A stretch of 64,000 nucleotides of DNA from an uncultured Mobiluncus sp. (GCF_947254095.1 NZ_CAMYBV010000006.1:1-64000); one strand, 5' to 3'. Positions 1 through 8,980 are shown, counted from the stretch's first letter. Numbers and translations are program-made. The notes: generated from the sequence alone by a model not told the origin.

Positions 1-76
1 CGAGGATTCTGAATGTGAGGTACACCCCCAAGGCCATCAGCCCATAAATCAGGCCCAGCTCCACCGCACCAATCAT
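1..76 (-). CDS. ABC transporter permease, N-terminal fragment
   Basis: This is the first 25 codons of a gene that continues beyond the left edge. It begins ATG at 74-76 and reads MIGAVELGLIYGLMALGVYL, a hydrophobic start typical of BPD_transp_2 permeases (the TrpY/LivH type). A Shine-Dalgarno-like TAAGGA lies about 10 nt upstream. It follows the substrate-binding lipoprotein gene on the same strand, which is the usual order for TrpX-type uptake systems, so it is probably the membrane subunit of that transporter. Only the N-terminus is visible, so the family call rests on position plus hydrophobicity. Confidence 0.6.
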   Translation of the reverse strand, partial: MIGAVELGLIYGLMALGVYLTFRIL

Positions 77-210
77 ATTTTTTCAAATCCTTACGTGTAT
101 TCCCAAGGTTCCCCGGTTACGTTCTCGGGGTCGCTCACCCACTAATTAAAACACGAGCCTGACACCCCAGCCAAAATAGGGCCGCGGAAACCTGCGCCTT
201 TCCAACATCG

Positions 211-248
211 CAACAGCCCACCCCGCTTTTAGGCAGGATGGGCTGTTG
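211..248 (-). terminator. Stem-loop between substrate-binding protein and permease genes
   Basis: A perfect 10-bp inverted repeat (CAACAGCCCA at 211-220, TGGGCTGTTG at 239-248) lies 15 nt after the stop codon of the binding-protein gene. No U-run follows it on the minus strand. It is more likely a partial terminator or 3'-stabilising hairpin that favours the binding protein over the permease than a full stop. Confidence 0.4.
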
Positions 249-262
249 TCAAAACACTTCGG

Positions 263-1249
263 TTACTGGTAAACCACCTTGTCGGCTTTAGCCGAAAGCT
301 CAGCGGGAATCGGGTGTCCCTGCTTCTTGGCGGCCTCCGGGTTTATCACCAATAACGGAGTTTTTTGGGCTTCCACCGGCATAGTTGCGGGTTTAGCCTC
401 GCCCTTTAAGATTTTTATCGCCATTTCTCCGGTCTGGTGGCCCAAGGTTGTGTAATCCAGACCTAGCGTCAAAGCCGCACCGTTACTGACCGAACTGGAC
501 TCACCAGCCACCGTAAGGATGCCCTTTTCCTCTGCCACCTGCAGCACGGAATCCAACGCGGCTACCACGGTGTTATCGGTAGGAATGAAAATGGCATCGA
601 CACCGGTCAGGGTCTGAGCGGCCTGCTGAACTTCGGCGGTATTGGTGATGGTTTTTTCCACCACTTCCAACCCTTGTTTCTTAGCTTCCGCTTTCGCCAA
701 TTTGACTTGTACCTGCGAGTTTACCTCTCCGGAGGAATAGATAATGCCCACCTTGTGAGCATCGGGAATCACCTGTTTAACCAGGTCAATCTGTTTAGCC
801 ACCGGATTCATATCCGTGGTGCCGGTCACATTGGAACCAGGCTCTTCGTTAGACTTCACCAGCTCCGCGGCCACCGGGTCTGTCACCGCGGTGAACAGTA
901 CCGGGGTATCGACCACGTTCTGGGCAATGGACTGAGCCATGGGGGTGGCGATAGCAAACACCAAATCATAATCGCCCGCAGCGTACTTGGAAGCGACGGA
1001 GTTCACGTTGGTCTGATCCCCTTGGGCATTGGAAGTGTCATAGGTGACATCCAATCCAGCTTCGCTCAAAGCGGCTTTAAATCCGGCTACCGCCTCGTCC
1101 AAGGGCGGGAAACTGGCGTACTGGGCAATGGCGACTTTGTATTTGCCATCGCCGCTGGCAGCACCGCCCTTGGCCCCGTCTGAAGATGAGCAACCTGCCA
1201 ACGCCAAAGCGGCCATACCGACAACTATTGAGGCAATTATTCTACGCAT
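263..1249 (-). CDS. ABC transporter substrate-binding lipoprotein, TrpX-like
   Basis: The 328-residue protein has a lipoprotein signal ending in LALAGC (Cys20), so it should be anchored outside the membrane. The mature part follows the ABC_sub_bind pattern (PF04392): an early AQYASFPPLDEAVAGF segment, a mid-region that places the protein among periplasmic-binding-protein type I folds, and a C-terminal GLDYTTLGHQTGEMAIKIL helix seen in TrpX/YtrF-like proteins. Family members bind aromatic amino acids or other small solutes; the substrate cannot be read from the sequence. It is followed by a permease gene. An inverted repeat lies just upstream of the start and may be its operator. Confidence 0.85.
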   Translation of the reverse strand: MRRIIASIVVGMAALALAGCSSSDGAKGGAASGDGKYKVAIAQYASFPPLDEAVAGFKAALSEAGLDVTYDTSNAQGDQTNVNSVASKYAAGDYDLVFAIATPMAQSIAQNVVDTPVLFTAVTDPVAAELVKSNEEPGSNVTGTTDMNPVAKQIDLVKQVIPDAHKVGIIYSSGEVNSQVQVKLAKAEAKKQGLEVVEKTITNTAEVQQAAQTLTGVDAIFIPTDNTVVAALDSVLQVAEEKGILTVAGESSSVSNGAALTLGLDYTTLGHQTGEMAIKILKGEAKPATMPVEAQKTPLLVINPEAAKKQGHPIPAELSAKADKVVYQ

Positions 1250-1268
1250 CAGGAAAATCCTTCGTTTT

Positions 1269-1303
1269 GGTGAATATTGAAACTCACCATAGCGCTATTC
1301 ACC
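1269..1303. promoter_or_regulatory. Inverted repeat upstream of the TrpX-like gene
   Basis: GGTGAATA (1269-1276) and TATTCACC (1296-1303) form a perfect 8-bp inverted repeat with a 19-nt spacer, 20 nt upstream of the binding-protein start codon. A third partial half-site (CTCACCATA) sits between them. The position suits a repressor operator or a leader hairpin for the transport operon. No T-box or known riboswitch was recognised in this 120-nt gap. Confidence 0.4.
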
Positions 1304-1370
1304 TTTTGAAAAAAACTCGTCTCATATATCGAACAGCGGAATCGGCGGGAACCTGACCAGAAAGCAAAAA

Positions 1371-2996
1371 TTACACTGGGCCGACGAATCGGTCTCGCAT
1401 CCACCGGAAGATAGCCCTGATTCCATCCGCCACCACCGTGTCGGTCACGTTACGTGACATCCAAGAATAAAACCCCATAAAAGCGAAGGTCAAGCGTTCC
1501 GTCCAGTTCCCCGAGCGCCAGTCCTTAGGCACCCAGGAAATGCCCTTCAAACGTGCGGCCGAAAAGACTTGTGTATATTGCAAAATCGCTTCCATGCCGT
1601 GACGAATTCCCTGACCGCTTTCGCCTTTACCCTGAATCGGCGCTTTCCACGACATATCCATCGAGAAATATGTATCGTTGACGCTGACCGTCGCGAACTC
1701 CGCATTGTTAATCAGATTGCGCACGAAATCGATGTCGCGAGTAAAGACGGAGGCGGAGTCAATCACTCGCGACCCCGTCACCAGGCGAACCACATTCGTA
1801 ACGTCTTTAAAAGGCAGCAGCGCTACGACCGGTCCATACACTTCCGTTTCCAACAGGTTCAATTCCGTGGGCAAATCCGCCACGATGGTCGGTTCAAAGA
1901 AAGTCGGGCTAATCTCGGGACGCGGATGGGAACCCGTCAGTACTCGGGCGCCGTTATCGCGAGCCAGTTTCAATACTTTTTCACAATTCTTGACTCGGTC
2001 AGGGTACATCATGGAACCCATAGTGGCGTGTGGATTGGTATATCGCCCGACCCGGATTTGTTCCTGGGTATATTGGACCAACATCTGCTCAAATGGTTCG
2101 CGCACCGCTTCATGCACAAAAATAACCTCGATAGAGTTTGTGGATTGCCCAGCACTCAGAAAAGCCGAACGGGCGCAGGCTTTCGCCGCGTCCCACAATT
2201 TTGCGTCCTCCATCACCAACGCGATTTTTTTGACTGCTCCAAAGCAAGATATGGGCACCGAGTGGCGTGCACACTCCATCGAGATTCGTTGACACATCCG
2301 GTTCGGTCCGATGGCCGTGACATAGTCAAGGGCCGGAATGAACTTCATCCCGAACTGCGAAGATTCCGAGACCACAATGCGCCACACGTCCGCCGGCATC
2401 CCCGCGTCCACCAGCACTGCTTTCATCAATAAGGCTCCCAGAGCCGCCTGGGGAGTCACAAAGTTGACCACCGCATTGCCGGCCATGATGGGGTTCAAAA
2501 TATCGCAGACCATCGAAATTGGGTTGTCCGCGGAAGTGAACATTCCCACTACCCCCACCGGGCGGCACCAAATTCGATAGGTTGACCGGGGTACCGCCCC
2601 CGCACCCCGACGTGGTTTCCCCAGATACTTCAAATTCCGCTTTATGCCGCGTACCTGGGTAATCATGTAAAAATACTCTGAAGATGCATCCAGCCAGGAT
2701 TTCCCACTCAACAGCTGATTGAGCCCGATAATCGGTTCGTAATGGCGTACAACTCGTTTCAAAAATCGGTACAGAATGCGCGAACGTGTGTATATGCTCT
2801 CTTGTGACCACTGCTCGCTTACGGCATGAGCCCGGAGCACGGATTGTTCCCCATCAGAGAAGGTGGAGCAATGCAGGGTTCCGAAGGGTTCCCATGTCTG
2901 GACGTTATACACCGGGGCGTCGGCACCGCTCTCGCCGCGCCCGGCAATGAGCAGGGCGGTCATGAACTTGTCGTCGATGCCCTTGGGGTATTCCAT
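1371..2996 (-). CDS. Aldehyde dehydrogenase superfamily protein, predicted catalytically inactive
   Basis: The 541-residue protein aligns along its whole length with actinobacterial succinate-semialdehyde dehydrogenases (landmarks AGNAVV near 172, LVDAGMP near 195, FFEPTIV, ETEVYGP, ILQYTQV). The catalytic positions are changed: the oxyanion Asn of PWN is Asp157, the cofactor-binding Lys is Phe179, the general-base Glu is Phe252, and the nucleophilic Cys of the GQxC motif is Thr286 (GQSTNS). The Glu-to-Cys spacing of 34 residues is preserved, so the alignment is firm. By family knowledge it should not oxidise aldehydes through the usual thioacyl route; a structural, binding or regulatory role is inferred. 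The start ATG has a strong GGAGGGAGGAG site. It is the second of two tandem paralogues, 91 bp after the first. Confidence 0.85.
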   Translation of the reverse strand: MEYPKGIDDKFMTALLIAGRGESGADAPVYNVQTWEPFGTLHCSTFSDGEQSVLRAHAVSEQWSQESIYTRSRILYRFLKRVVRHYEPIIGLNQLLSGKSWLDASSEYFYMITQVRGIKRNLKYLGKPRRGAGAVPRSTYRIWCRPVGVVGMFTSADNPISMVCDILNPIMAGNAVVNFVTPQAALGALLMKAVLVDAGMPADVWRIVVSESSQFGMKFIPALDYVTAIGPNRMCQRISMECARHSVPISCFGAVKKIALVMEDAKLWDAAKACARSAFLSAGQSTNSIEVIFVHEAVREPFEQMLVQYTQEQIRVGRYTNPHATMGSMMYPDRVKNCEKVLKLARDNGARVLTGSHPRPEISPTFFEPTIVADLPTELNLLETEVYGPVVALLPFKDVTNVVRLVTGSRVIDSASVFTRDIDFVRNLINNAEFATVSVNDTYFSMDMSWKAPIQGKGESGQGIRHGMEAILQYTQVFSAARLKGISWVPKDWRSGNWTERLTFAFMGFYSWMSRNVTDTVVADGIRAIFRWMRDRFVGPV

Positions 2997-3087
2997 TGTC
3001 TCCTCCCTCCTCGTGTAGTCTACTGTTTCATTTCCCGAGCTCGCCCGGAACCGTTACCCTTCGGCGCGCGGTGAGACCGTTGCGGTT

Positions 3088-4710
3088 CTATACCGGGCCG
3101 TGAATCCGATCCCTAATGTGGTGCCTCATATTGCGCCACGCATAAGCAAATACGGTATCCGTAAGCAGAATCGAGGCAATTACCGCGGCACGGCTGGAGA
3201 AAAAGCTCCACCGTTCCATCCGGTTACCGGGCTGGAGATCGTTTGAAATCCAGGGATGACCTTCTTGCCTCGCCACGGATTGAATGCGGGAATACTGCAG
3301 AATCGACTCCACCCCGTGACGGATACCAGACCCGGTACTCCTGATACCTTGAATCGGGGCTTGCCACGTCGAATACAAACTCATGTAGGAGTCGTTGATG
3401 ACTACCGTTGCGCCGTCAGCCGCGTGGATGAAATCGCGCATCGTGAACTCGGATCCGGTGTACAGATAGATACAGTAACTGTGCCGAGAGGTGCCCAAGA
3501 ACCGCGACACTTCTGTTAGGTCTTGGAAAGGCTGCAGATAGATGAGGGGGCCGTGGACTTCATTCTCACAGATTGCGGCGTCTTGCGGCACTCTGGCGAG
3601 GATGGTCGGTTCAAAGAAGGACGGTCCCAAGTCTGGGGCAGCGCTGCCGCCTAAGACTAGCTCGGCTCCTCGTTGGACCGCGTCGTCCACAAGTTCTTGA
3701 ATGGTTTGCGCCCGCTGCGGGGTCAGCATAGAACCCAAGGTGGTGTCAGCAGAATCCAGAGAACCAATAGTGACCTGGTCAGACACGAAATCTTTCAAAG
3801 CGAGTTTAAAGTAATCAAAAATCGATTCCTGCACCCAGATGATCTCGGCGCTGTTCACAGTTTGCCCCGCGTGCTGGAAACCGGCGCGGGCCATGGCCCG
3901 GACCGCATGATCAAAACGGCAATCGTCGCAAATTACCCCCACGTTGAGTACTTGCAGGAAACCTTTGAAAGGAATCCGGTATTCCTGGCAAACTCTTGAA
4001 ATCCTGCGTCCCAGCTTTTCCGAGCCCAGAACCGAAACCATATCCAGACCAGGAATGACGGCGCGCCCCGCTTTTGAAGTGGCGTCCGGAATGATTTTCC
4101 ACAAGCCGTAAGGCATCCCCGCATCCACCAGCATGGCGTGCATCAGTACAGCACCCAAGGCCGCCTGGGGAGTCACAAAGTTGACCACCGCATTGCCTGC
4201 CGCAATCGCCTGCAAGACATCGTTGACGGAAGAGAGTGGCCAGTCAGGCGAGGTGAAAATCCCCACTGTACCCAAAGGCCGGTGGTGAACACGCCACCGC
4301 GAACCAGGCAGCACTCCTCGGCCGGCCCTGCGTTTGCCCAGCTTACGGCTGCAATATTTGATGTTTTGCGCGGTGGACAGAACGTCGAGGAATTCTTCGT
4401 GGGCGTCAATCAGTGACTTGCCGCTGAGCATCTGAGCCAGGGCAACCATTTCGTTTTGGAATTTCCACACTGACTGGGAAAAACGAGCTAAAACTTTGGC
4501 GCGCCCATAGGGGCCCATTTCTGTCCAGACCACCTGTGCCGCCTGCACAGTCATCAGAGATTCCTGGGCGTCTTCGGGAGAAGCCGTAGCGACCCGGGTC
4601 AGTAACCTTCCGGATTCCACATCGACCACGTCCTTGCGGGGACCGTGCATCCAGGACAAGAATTCTGCCAAGGTGGCAAAGAATCTGTCATCCAAGACAT
4701 CTGAATGCAC
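3088..4710 (-). CDS. Aldehyde dehydrogenase superfamily protein, predicted catalytically inactive (paralogue)
   Basis: The 540-residue paralogue shares the AGNAVVNFVTPQAALGA block with its downstream neighbour and follows the same succinate-semialdehyde-dehydrogenase template. It carries the same losses: Asp156 for the PWN Asn, Phe178 for the Lys, Phe251 for the Glu, and Val285 for the catalytic Cys (GQTVNS). The second conserved Glu of the ENEVHGP segment is kept, so dinucleotide binding may persist. The C-terminus has a hydrophobic stretch (SSRAAVIASILLTDTVFAYAW) that could associate with membrane. A TATAAT box lies about 50 nt upstream. Two full-length copies with intact frames and matching losses argue for a selected non-enzymatic function rather than decay. 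Confidence 0.85.
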   Translation of the reverse strand: MHSDVLDDRFFATLAEFLSWMHGPRKDVVDVESGRLLTRVATASPEDAQESLMTVQAAQVVWTEMGPYGRAKVLARFSQSVWKFQNEMVALAQMLSGKSLIDAHEEFLDVLSTAQNIKYCSRKLGKRRAGRGVLPGSRWRVHHRPLGTVGIFTSPDWPLSSVNDVLQAIAAGNAVVNFVTPQAALGAVLMHAMLVDAGMPYGLWKIIPDATSKAGRAVIPGLDMVSVLGSEKLGRRISRVCQEYRIPFKGFLQVLNVGVICDDCRFDHAVRAMARAGFQHAGQTVNSAEIIWVQESIFDYFKLALKDFVSDQVTIGSLDSADTTLGSMLTPQRAQTIQELVDDAVQRGAELVLGGSAAPDLGPSFFEPTILARVPQDAAICENEVHGPLIYLQPFQDLTEVSRFLGTSRHSYCIYLYTGSEFTMRDFIHAADGATVVINDSYMSLYSTWQAPIQGIRSTGSGIRHGVESILQYSRIQSVARQEGHPWISNDLQPGNRMERWSFFSSRAAVIASILLTDTVFAYAWRNMRHHIRDRIHGPV

Positions 4711-4758
4711 CGCGACCCCTCTCCGTAAGTCGACCGTAAGTTACGAACAGCTCTTTGA

Positions 4759-4764
4759 ATTATA
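4759..4764 (-). promoter_or_regulatory. Consensus -10 box for the ALDH-like pair
   Basis: A perfect TATAAT on the minus strand lies 48 nt before the start codon of the first ALDH-like gene. I see no convincing -35 at 16-18 nt, so it would need an activator or an alternative contact. It lies beyond the tuf terminator, so the pair is probably a separate transcription unit. Confidence 0.5.
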
Positions 4765-4815
4765 GCTAAGACGGAAAGCCAGTATGGTCTTTGCCAAGGT
4801 TTAGGTTTAAAGCGG

Positions 4816-4847
4816 GGTGGGCAGGAAACCGAAGTTTCCTGCCCACC
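4816..4847 (-). terminator. Terminator of the str operon (after tuf)
   Basis: A perfect 14-bp stem GGTGGGCAGGAAAC/GTTTCCTGCCCACC is capped on the minus strand by a TTCG tetraloop, 23 nt after the tuf stop codon. It is followed by CCGCTTTAAACC rather than a long U-run, but the stem is very stable and its location is right. Confidence 0.85.
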
Positions 4848-4870
4848 GCTGTGTAATTGACCGCAAGTGA

Positions 4871-6067
4871 TTACGCGATAATCTTGGTCACCTTGCCGGA
4901 ACCAACGGTACGGCCGCCTTCGCGGATAGCGAAGCCGAGGCCTTCTTCCATAGCGATAGGCTGAATCAATTCCACGCTGATTTCAGTGGTGTCGCCAGGC
5001 ATAACCATTTCGGTGCCTTCGGGCAGGTGGATAACACCGGTCACGTCGGTGGTGCGGAAGAAGAACTGCGGGCGGTAGCCATCGTAGAAGGACTTGTGAC
5101 GTCCGCCTTCATCCTTCTTCAAGATGTAGACCTTGCCCTCGAACTTGGTGTGCGGGGTCACGGAACCAGGAATGCAGACAACCTGACCGCGCTCGACCTC
5201 TTCACGCTTGGTACCGCGCAGCAGCAGACCACAGTTCTCGCCGGCGTAGGCCTCGTCCATGGACTTGTGGAACATCTCGATACCAGTGACGGTGGTCTTT
5301 TGCGTAGGACGAATACCCACGATTTCGACTTCGGCGTTCAACGGCAACTTGCCGCGCTCCACACGACCGGTTACCACGGTGCCGCGGCCGGTAATGGTGA
5401 AGACGTCTTCGATAGGCATCAAGAACGGCTTGTCGAGGTCGCGAACGGGCTCAGGAATGTAGGTGTCAACCGCCTCCATGAGCTCTTCAATCTTCTTGGT
5501 CCACTCGGCGTCGCCTTCCAGAGCCTTCAGAGCGGACACGTGGATAATCGGACAGTCCCGATCGAAGCCTTGCTTCTCCAGGTCATCGCGAATCTCGTCC
5601 TCCACGATTTCCAGCATGTCTTCGTCCACATCCGAGGAATCGCACTTGTTCAAAGCGACCAGGATGGAGGGCACGCCGACCTGCTTGGCCAACAGGATGT
5701 GCTCTTTGGTCTGAGCCATCGGGCCATCGGTGGCAGCCACCACGAGGATAGCGCCGTCCATCTGCGCAGCGCCGGTAATCATGTTCTTGATGTAGTCGGC
5801 GTGGCCAGGGGCGTCCACGTGAGCGTAATGACGGTTGGGGGTTTCGTATTCAACGTGAGAAACGTTGATGGTGATGCCGCGCTGACGTTCCTCAGGAGCG
5901 TTATCCACCTGATCGAAGGGTGTGAACTTGTTTGCGGGCAAATCCGGATACTTCTCAGCCAACACCTTGGTGATAGCTGCAGTCAAAGTAGTCTTGCCGT
6001 GGTCAACGTGACCAATGGTGCCGACGTTAACGTGCGGCTTGTCATGAGTATAAGTGCCTTGTGCCAC
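4871..6067 (-). CDS. tuf: Translation elongation factor Tu
   Basis: The 398-residue protein has the canonical EF-Tu order: G1 GHVDHGKTT near 19, effector RGITIN, G3 DAPGHADY, G4 NKCD, then domains 2 and 3 with VTGRVERG and the C-terminal GGRTVGSGKVTKI. It delivers aminoacyl-tRNA to the ribosome. The start codon is GTG, preceded by AGGAGG about 8 nt upstream. It is the last gene of the str operon, 208 bp after fusA, and ends at a strong terminator. Confidence 0.99.
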   Translation of the reverse strand: MAQGTYTHDKPHVNVGTIGHVDHGKTTLTAAITKVLAEKYPDLPANKFTPFDQVDNAPEERQRGITINVSHVEYETPNRHYAHVDAPGHADYIKNMITGAAQMDGAILVVAATDGPMAQTKEHILLAKQVGVPSILVALNKCDSSDVDEDMLEIVEDEIRDDLEKQGFDRDCPIIHVSALKALEGDAEWTKKIEELMEAVDTYIPEPVRDLDKPFLMPIEDVFTITGRGTVVTGRVERGKLPLNAEVEIVGIRPTQKTTVTGIEMFHKSMDEAYAGENCGLLLRGTKREEVERGQVVCIPGSVTPHTKFEGKVYILKKDEGGRHKSFYDGYRPQFFFRTTDVTGVIHLPEGTEMVMPGDTTEISVELIQPIAMEEGLGFAIREGGRTVGSGKVTKIIA

Positions 6068-6208
6068 TTCTTTCTTTCCTCCTGGACTTTAGGTAGTTTT
6101 GCTCCGTAATAAATAAGCAGATGTCAGATTACCACTATCTTACGGATTTTCCTACCTGGGTTTTTCTTGATTTTTCTTCTTGCGGATTTTGCGGCTTTTT
6201 CCTGAAGC

Positions 6209-6253
6209 GTTCCCGGCGCCCTTCGGGACGCACCCGGCAAACGCGCCGGGAAC
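6209..6253 (-). other. Stem-loop in the fusA-tuf spacer
   Basis: An 11-bp perfect inverted repeat (GTTCCCGGCGC at 6209-6219, GCGCCGGGAAC at 6243-6253) starts 22 nt after the fusA stop. There is no U-run on the minus strand, so it is more likely an attenuator or RNA-processing hairpin that lets tuf be expressed differently from fusA. The remaining 140 nt before tuf could hold a tuf promoter, but I could not assign one firmly. Confidence 0.5.
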
Positions 6254-6275
6254 ACTGTGAATAGGAAAAGAACCC

Positions 6276-8408
6276 TTATGCACCGCGGTTATTGGCGATG
6301 ATTTCTTCGGAAATCGAACGCGGAACCTCGGCGTAGGAATCGAACTGCATGGTGAACACCGCACGACCCTGCGTCTTGGAACGCAGGTCGCCGATGTAAC
6401 CAAACATTTCTGACAACGGCACCTTGGCACGAATAACCTTCACGCCCTGGCCGTCATTCATGGAAGCAATGTTGCCACGGCGGGAGTTCAGGTCGCCGAT
6501 GACATCGCCCATGTACTCCTCAGGAGTACGGACTTCCACATCCATGATGGGTTCCAAGATGACGGGATTCGCCTTCTTGGCGCCTTCCTTGAACACCATG
6601 TTGCCGGCAATCTTGAAAGCCATTTCCGAGGAGTCGACTTCGTGGTAAGCACCGTCCTCCAACGTTGCTTTCACGTCCACCATCGGGTATCCAGCCAAAA
6701 CGCCGGATTCCATAGCCTCGCGGATGCCTGCGTCAACGGAAGGAATGTATTCGCGCGGAACACGACCCCCGGTGACCTTGTCTTCGAAAGCGTAGGTGTT
6801 ACCCTCGGCCCGTTCTTCCTCGCTCAACGGCTCGAACGTGACCAGCACCTTCGCGAACTGGCCGGAACCACCGGTCTGTTTCTTGTGGGTGTATTCGACC
6901 TTCTCGACCTTCTTCTTGATGGTCTCACGGTAAGCCACCATGGGTTTGCCGACGTTAGCTTCCACCTTGAACTCGCGCTTCATCCGATCCACGATGATGT
7001 CCAAGTGCAACTCGCCCATACCGCCGATAACGGTCTGTCCGGTTTCCTCGTCCAGACGCACGGTAAAGGTCGGGTCTTCCTCGGCCAGTTTCTGAATGGC
7101 AATGCCCATCTTTTCCTGGTCGGCCTTTGACTTCGGTTCCACCGCCACGTGAATCACGGGTTCGGGGAAGGTCATGGATTCCAGCACAATCGGCTTGTCG
7201 ATAGCACACAGCGTGTCGCCGGTGGTGGTCTCTTTCAAACCGATAAAGGCATAGATGTGACCAGCGTGAGCGACTTCCACCGGATTCTCGTGGTTGGAGT
7301 GCATCTGGAACAGCTTGCCCACGCGCTCTTTCTTTCCCTTAGTGGAGTTGTAGATCTGGGTGCCTTGCTCGGCTTTCCCGGAGTACACGCGCACGTAGGT
7401 CAGCTTGCCGTAGAACGGGTGCACGGCCACCTTGAAAGCCAAAGCAGCAAAGGGCTCGTTCTCGTCAGGCTTGCGGGATTCGGTTTCGCCTTCCTCCTCG
7501 TGACCGGGACGGAAACCGCGAACCTCCTCAACATCCAGCGGGCAGGGCAGGTAGTCGATGACCCCATCCAAGCAGGGCTGCACACCCTTGTTCTTAAAAG
7601 CGGAGCCGCCATAGACCGGGTAAATCTCGGAACGGACGGTGCGCGCCCGGATTCCTTGCTTAATCTGGTCAACGCTCAGCTCACCGTTCTCGAGGTAGGC
7701 CTCCATCAGCTCGTCGCTGGCCTCAGCAGCCTCTTCGGTAGCGGTCTCCAGGTACTTGGCGGCCTTTTCCTGGTATTCCGCGGGAATGTCTTTGTACTCG
7801 ACAACGGCGCCCTTGGTTTCGTTACCGTCAGCGTCTTTCTCGGGGAAGTACACGGCTTGCTGACGCAAAACGTCGACGACACCGACAAAGTCGGATTCCG
7901 CACCCATCGGGAAAGTCATCACTACCGGACGAGCCCCCAAGCGGTCAATGATGGTCTGAACCGAAAAGTCGAAGTCCGCACCCAGCTTGTCCATCTTGTT
8001 GATGAAGCAGATACGCGGCACGTTGTACTTGTCAGCCTGGCGCCACACGGTTTCGGACTGCGGTTCCACGCCTTCCTTACCGTCAAACACCGCTACCGCT
8101 CCGTCCAAGACGCGCAGGGAACGTTCCACCTCAACGGTGAAGTCCACGTGTCCGGGAGTGTCGATGATGTTGATTTGATTGTTGTTCCAAAAACAGGTCG
8201 TGGCCGCGGAGGTAATGGTGATACCGCGTTCTTGTTCCTGTTCCATCCAGTCCATAGTCGAAGCGCCATCGTGCGTTTCACCGATCTTGTAGTTAATACC
8301 GGTGTAGAACAGGATGCGTTCCGTCGTGGTCGTCTTACCAGCATCGATGTGTGCCATGATGCCAATGTTGCGGACCTTCTTAAGGTCAGTTAGCACGTCA
8401 AGTGCCAC
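6276..8408 (-). CDS. fusA: Translation elongation factor G
   Basis: The 710-residue protein shows all EF-G landmarks: G1 AHIDAGKTT near 19, RGITITSAA, G3 DTPGHVDF, G4 NKMD, and domains II-V ending with the GYIGDLRSKTQGRA segment. It drives translocation of tRNA and mRNA after peptide bond formation. The start is GTG (GTGGCACTT) with an AAGGGA site upstream. The 99-nt gap after rpsG contains a TATAGAAT sequence that may act as an extra internal promoter, but no matching -35 was found. Confidence 0.99.
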   Translation of the reverse strand: MALDVLTDLKKVRNIGIMAHIDAGKTTTTERILFYTGINYKIGETHDGASTMDWMEQEQERGITITSAATTCFWNNNQINIIDTPGHVDFTVEVERSLRVLDGAVAVFDGKEGVEPQSETVWRQADKYNVPRICFINKMDKLGADFDFSVQTIIDRLGARPVVMTFPMGAESDFVGVVDVLRQQAVYFPEKDADGNETKGAVVEYKDIPAEYQEKAAKYLETATEEAAEASDELMEAYLENGELSVDQIKQGIRARTVRSEIYPVYGGSAFKNKGVQPCLDGVIDYLPCPLDVEEVRGFRPGHEEEGETESRKPDENEPFAALAFKVAVHPFYGKLTYVRVYSGKAEQGTQIYNSTKGKKERVGKLFQMHSNHENPVEVAHAGHIYAFIGLKETTTGDTLCAIDKPIVLESMTFPEPVIHVAVEPKSKADQEKMGIAIQKLAEEDPTFTVRLDEETGQTVIGGMGELHLDIIVDRMKREFKVEANVGKPMVAYRETIKKKVEKVEYTHKKQTGGSGQFAKVLVTFEPLSEEERAEGNTYAFEDKVTGGRVPREYIPSVDAGIREAMESGVLAGYPMVDVKATLEDGAYHEVDSSEMAFKIAGNMVFKEGAKKANPVILEPIMDVEVRTPEEYMGDVIGDLNSRRGNIASMNDGQGVKVIRAKVPLSEMFGYIGDLRSKTQGRAVFTMQFDSYAEVPRSISEEIIANNRGA

Positions 8409-8507
8409 GGGCGTGTCCCTTCGTTAGTATTTGTTATTTCTTAGTAATTCTATAAGTCACTCGGTGCGGGTTACATCCGGAACTTACAGGCAGCGACTGC
8501 CCGGCGA

Positions 8508-8978
8508 CTACCAGCGGTAGTGGGCAAAGGCGCGGTTAGCTTCAGCCATCTTGTGAACGTCCTCACGGCGCTTCACCGCGGCACCCAAGCCGTTGGAAGC
8601 ATCCAAAATTTCGTTCATGAGCCGTTCGGTCATGGTCTTTTCACGACGCTGACGGGAGAAATCCACCAGCCAACGCAGCGCCAAAGTGGTCGCGCGAGAG
8701 GCTTTGACTTCCACCGGAACCTGGTAGGTTGCCCCACCGACACGACGGGAACGAACCTCCAAGTGCGGACGAATATTCTCCATAGCGCGCTTGAGCACCA
8801 CGATGGGGTCCTGCTCGGTCTTGTGAGCCACACCTTGCAGCGCACCATAGACGATGCTCTGAGCCACGGACTTTTTCCCGTCCAACAGGACGCGATTGAC
8901 GAGCTGGGTGACCAGCGGAGAGTTGTACACCGGGTCAGCAATGAGTGGGCGCTTAGGCGCCGGTCCTTTACGAGGCAT
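8508..8978 (-). CDS. rpsG: 30S ribosomal protein S7
   Basis: The 156-residue protein has the usual S7 length and motifs (MPRKGPAPKRPL start, LVNRVLLDGKKS, RPHLEVRSRRVGGATYQVP, and the C-terminal ANRAFAHYRW). It nucleates assembly of the 30S head and contacts tRNA in the E site. It starts 2 nt after the rpsL stop codon, so translation of the two genes is probably coupled. Confidence 0.99.
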   Translation of the reverse strand: MPRKGPAPKRPLIADPVYNSPLVTQLVNRVLLDGKKSVAQSIVYGALQGVAHKTEQDPIVVLKRAMENIRPHLEVRSRRVGGATYQVPVEVKASRATTLALRWLVDFSRQRREKTMTERLMNEILDASNGLGAAVKRREDVHKMAEANRAFAHYRW

Positions 8979-8980
8979 TC

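Noticed and set aside
7149..8393. A 414-codon open frame antisense to fusA, and a 360-codon one antisense to tuf (5027-6109)
   Set aside because: Highly biased codon use in elongation-factor genes keeps the opposite frame free of stops; there are no initiation signals and the products are low-complexity.
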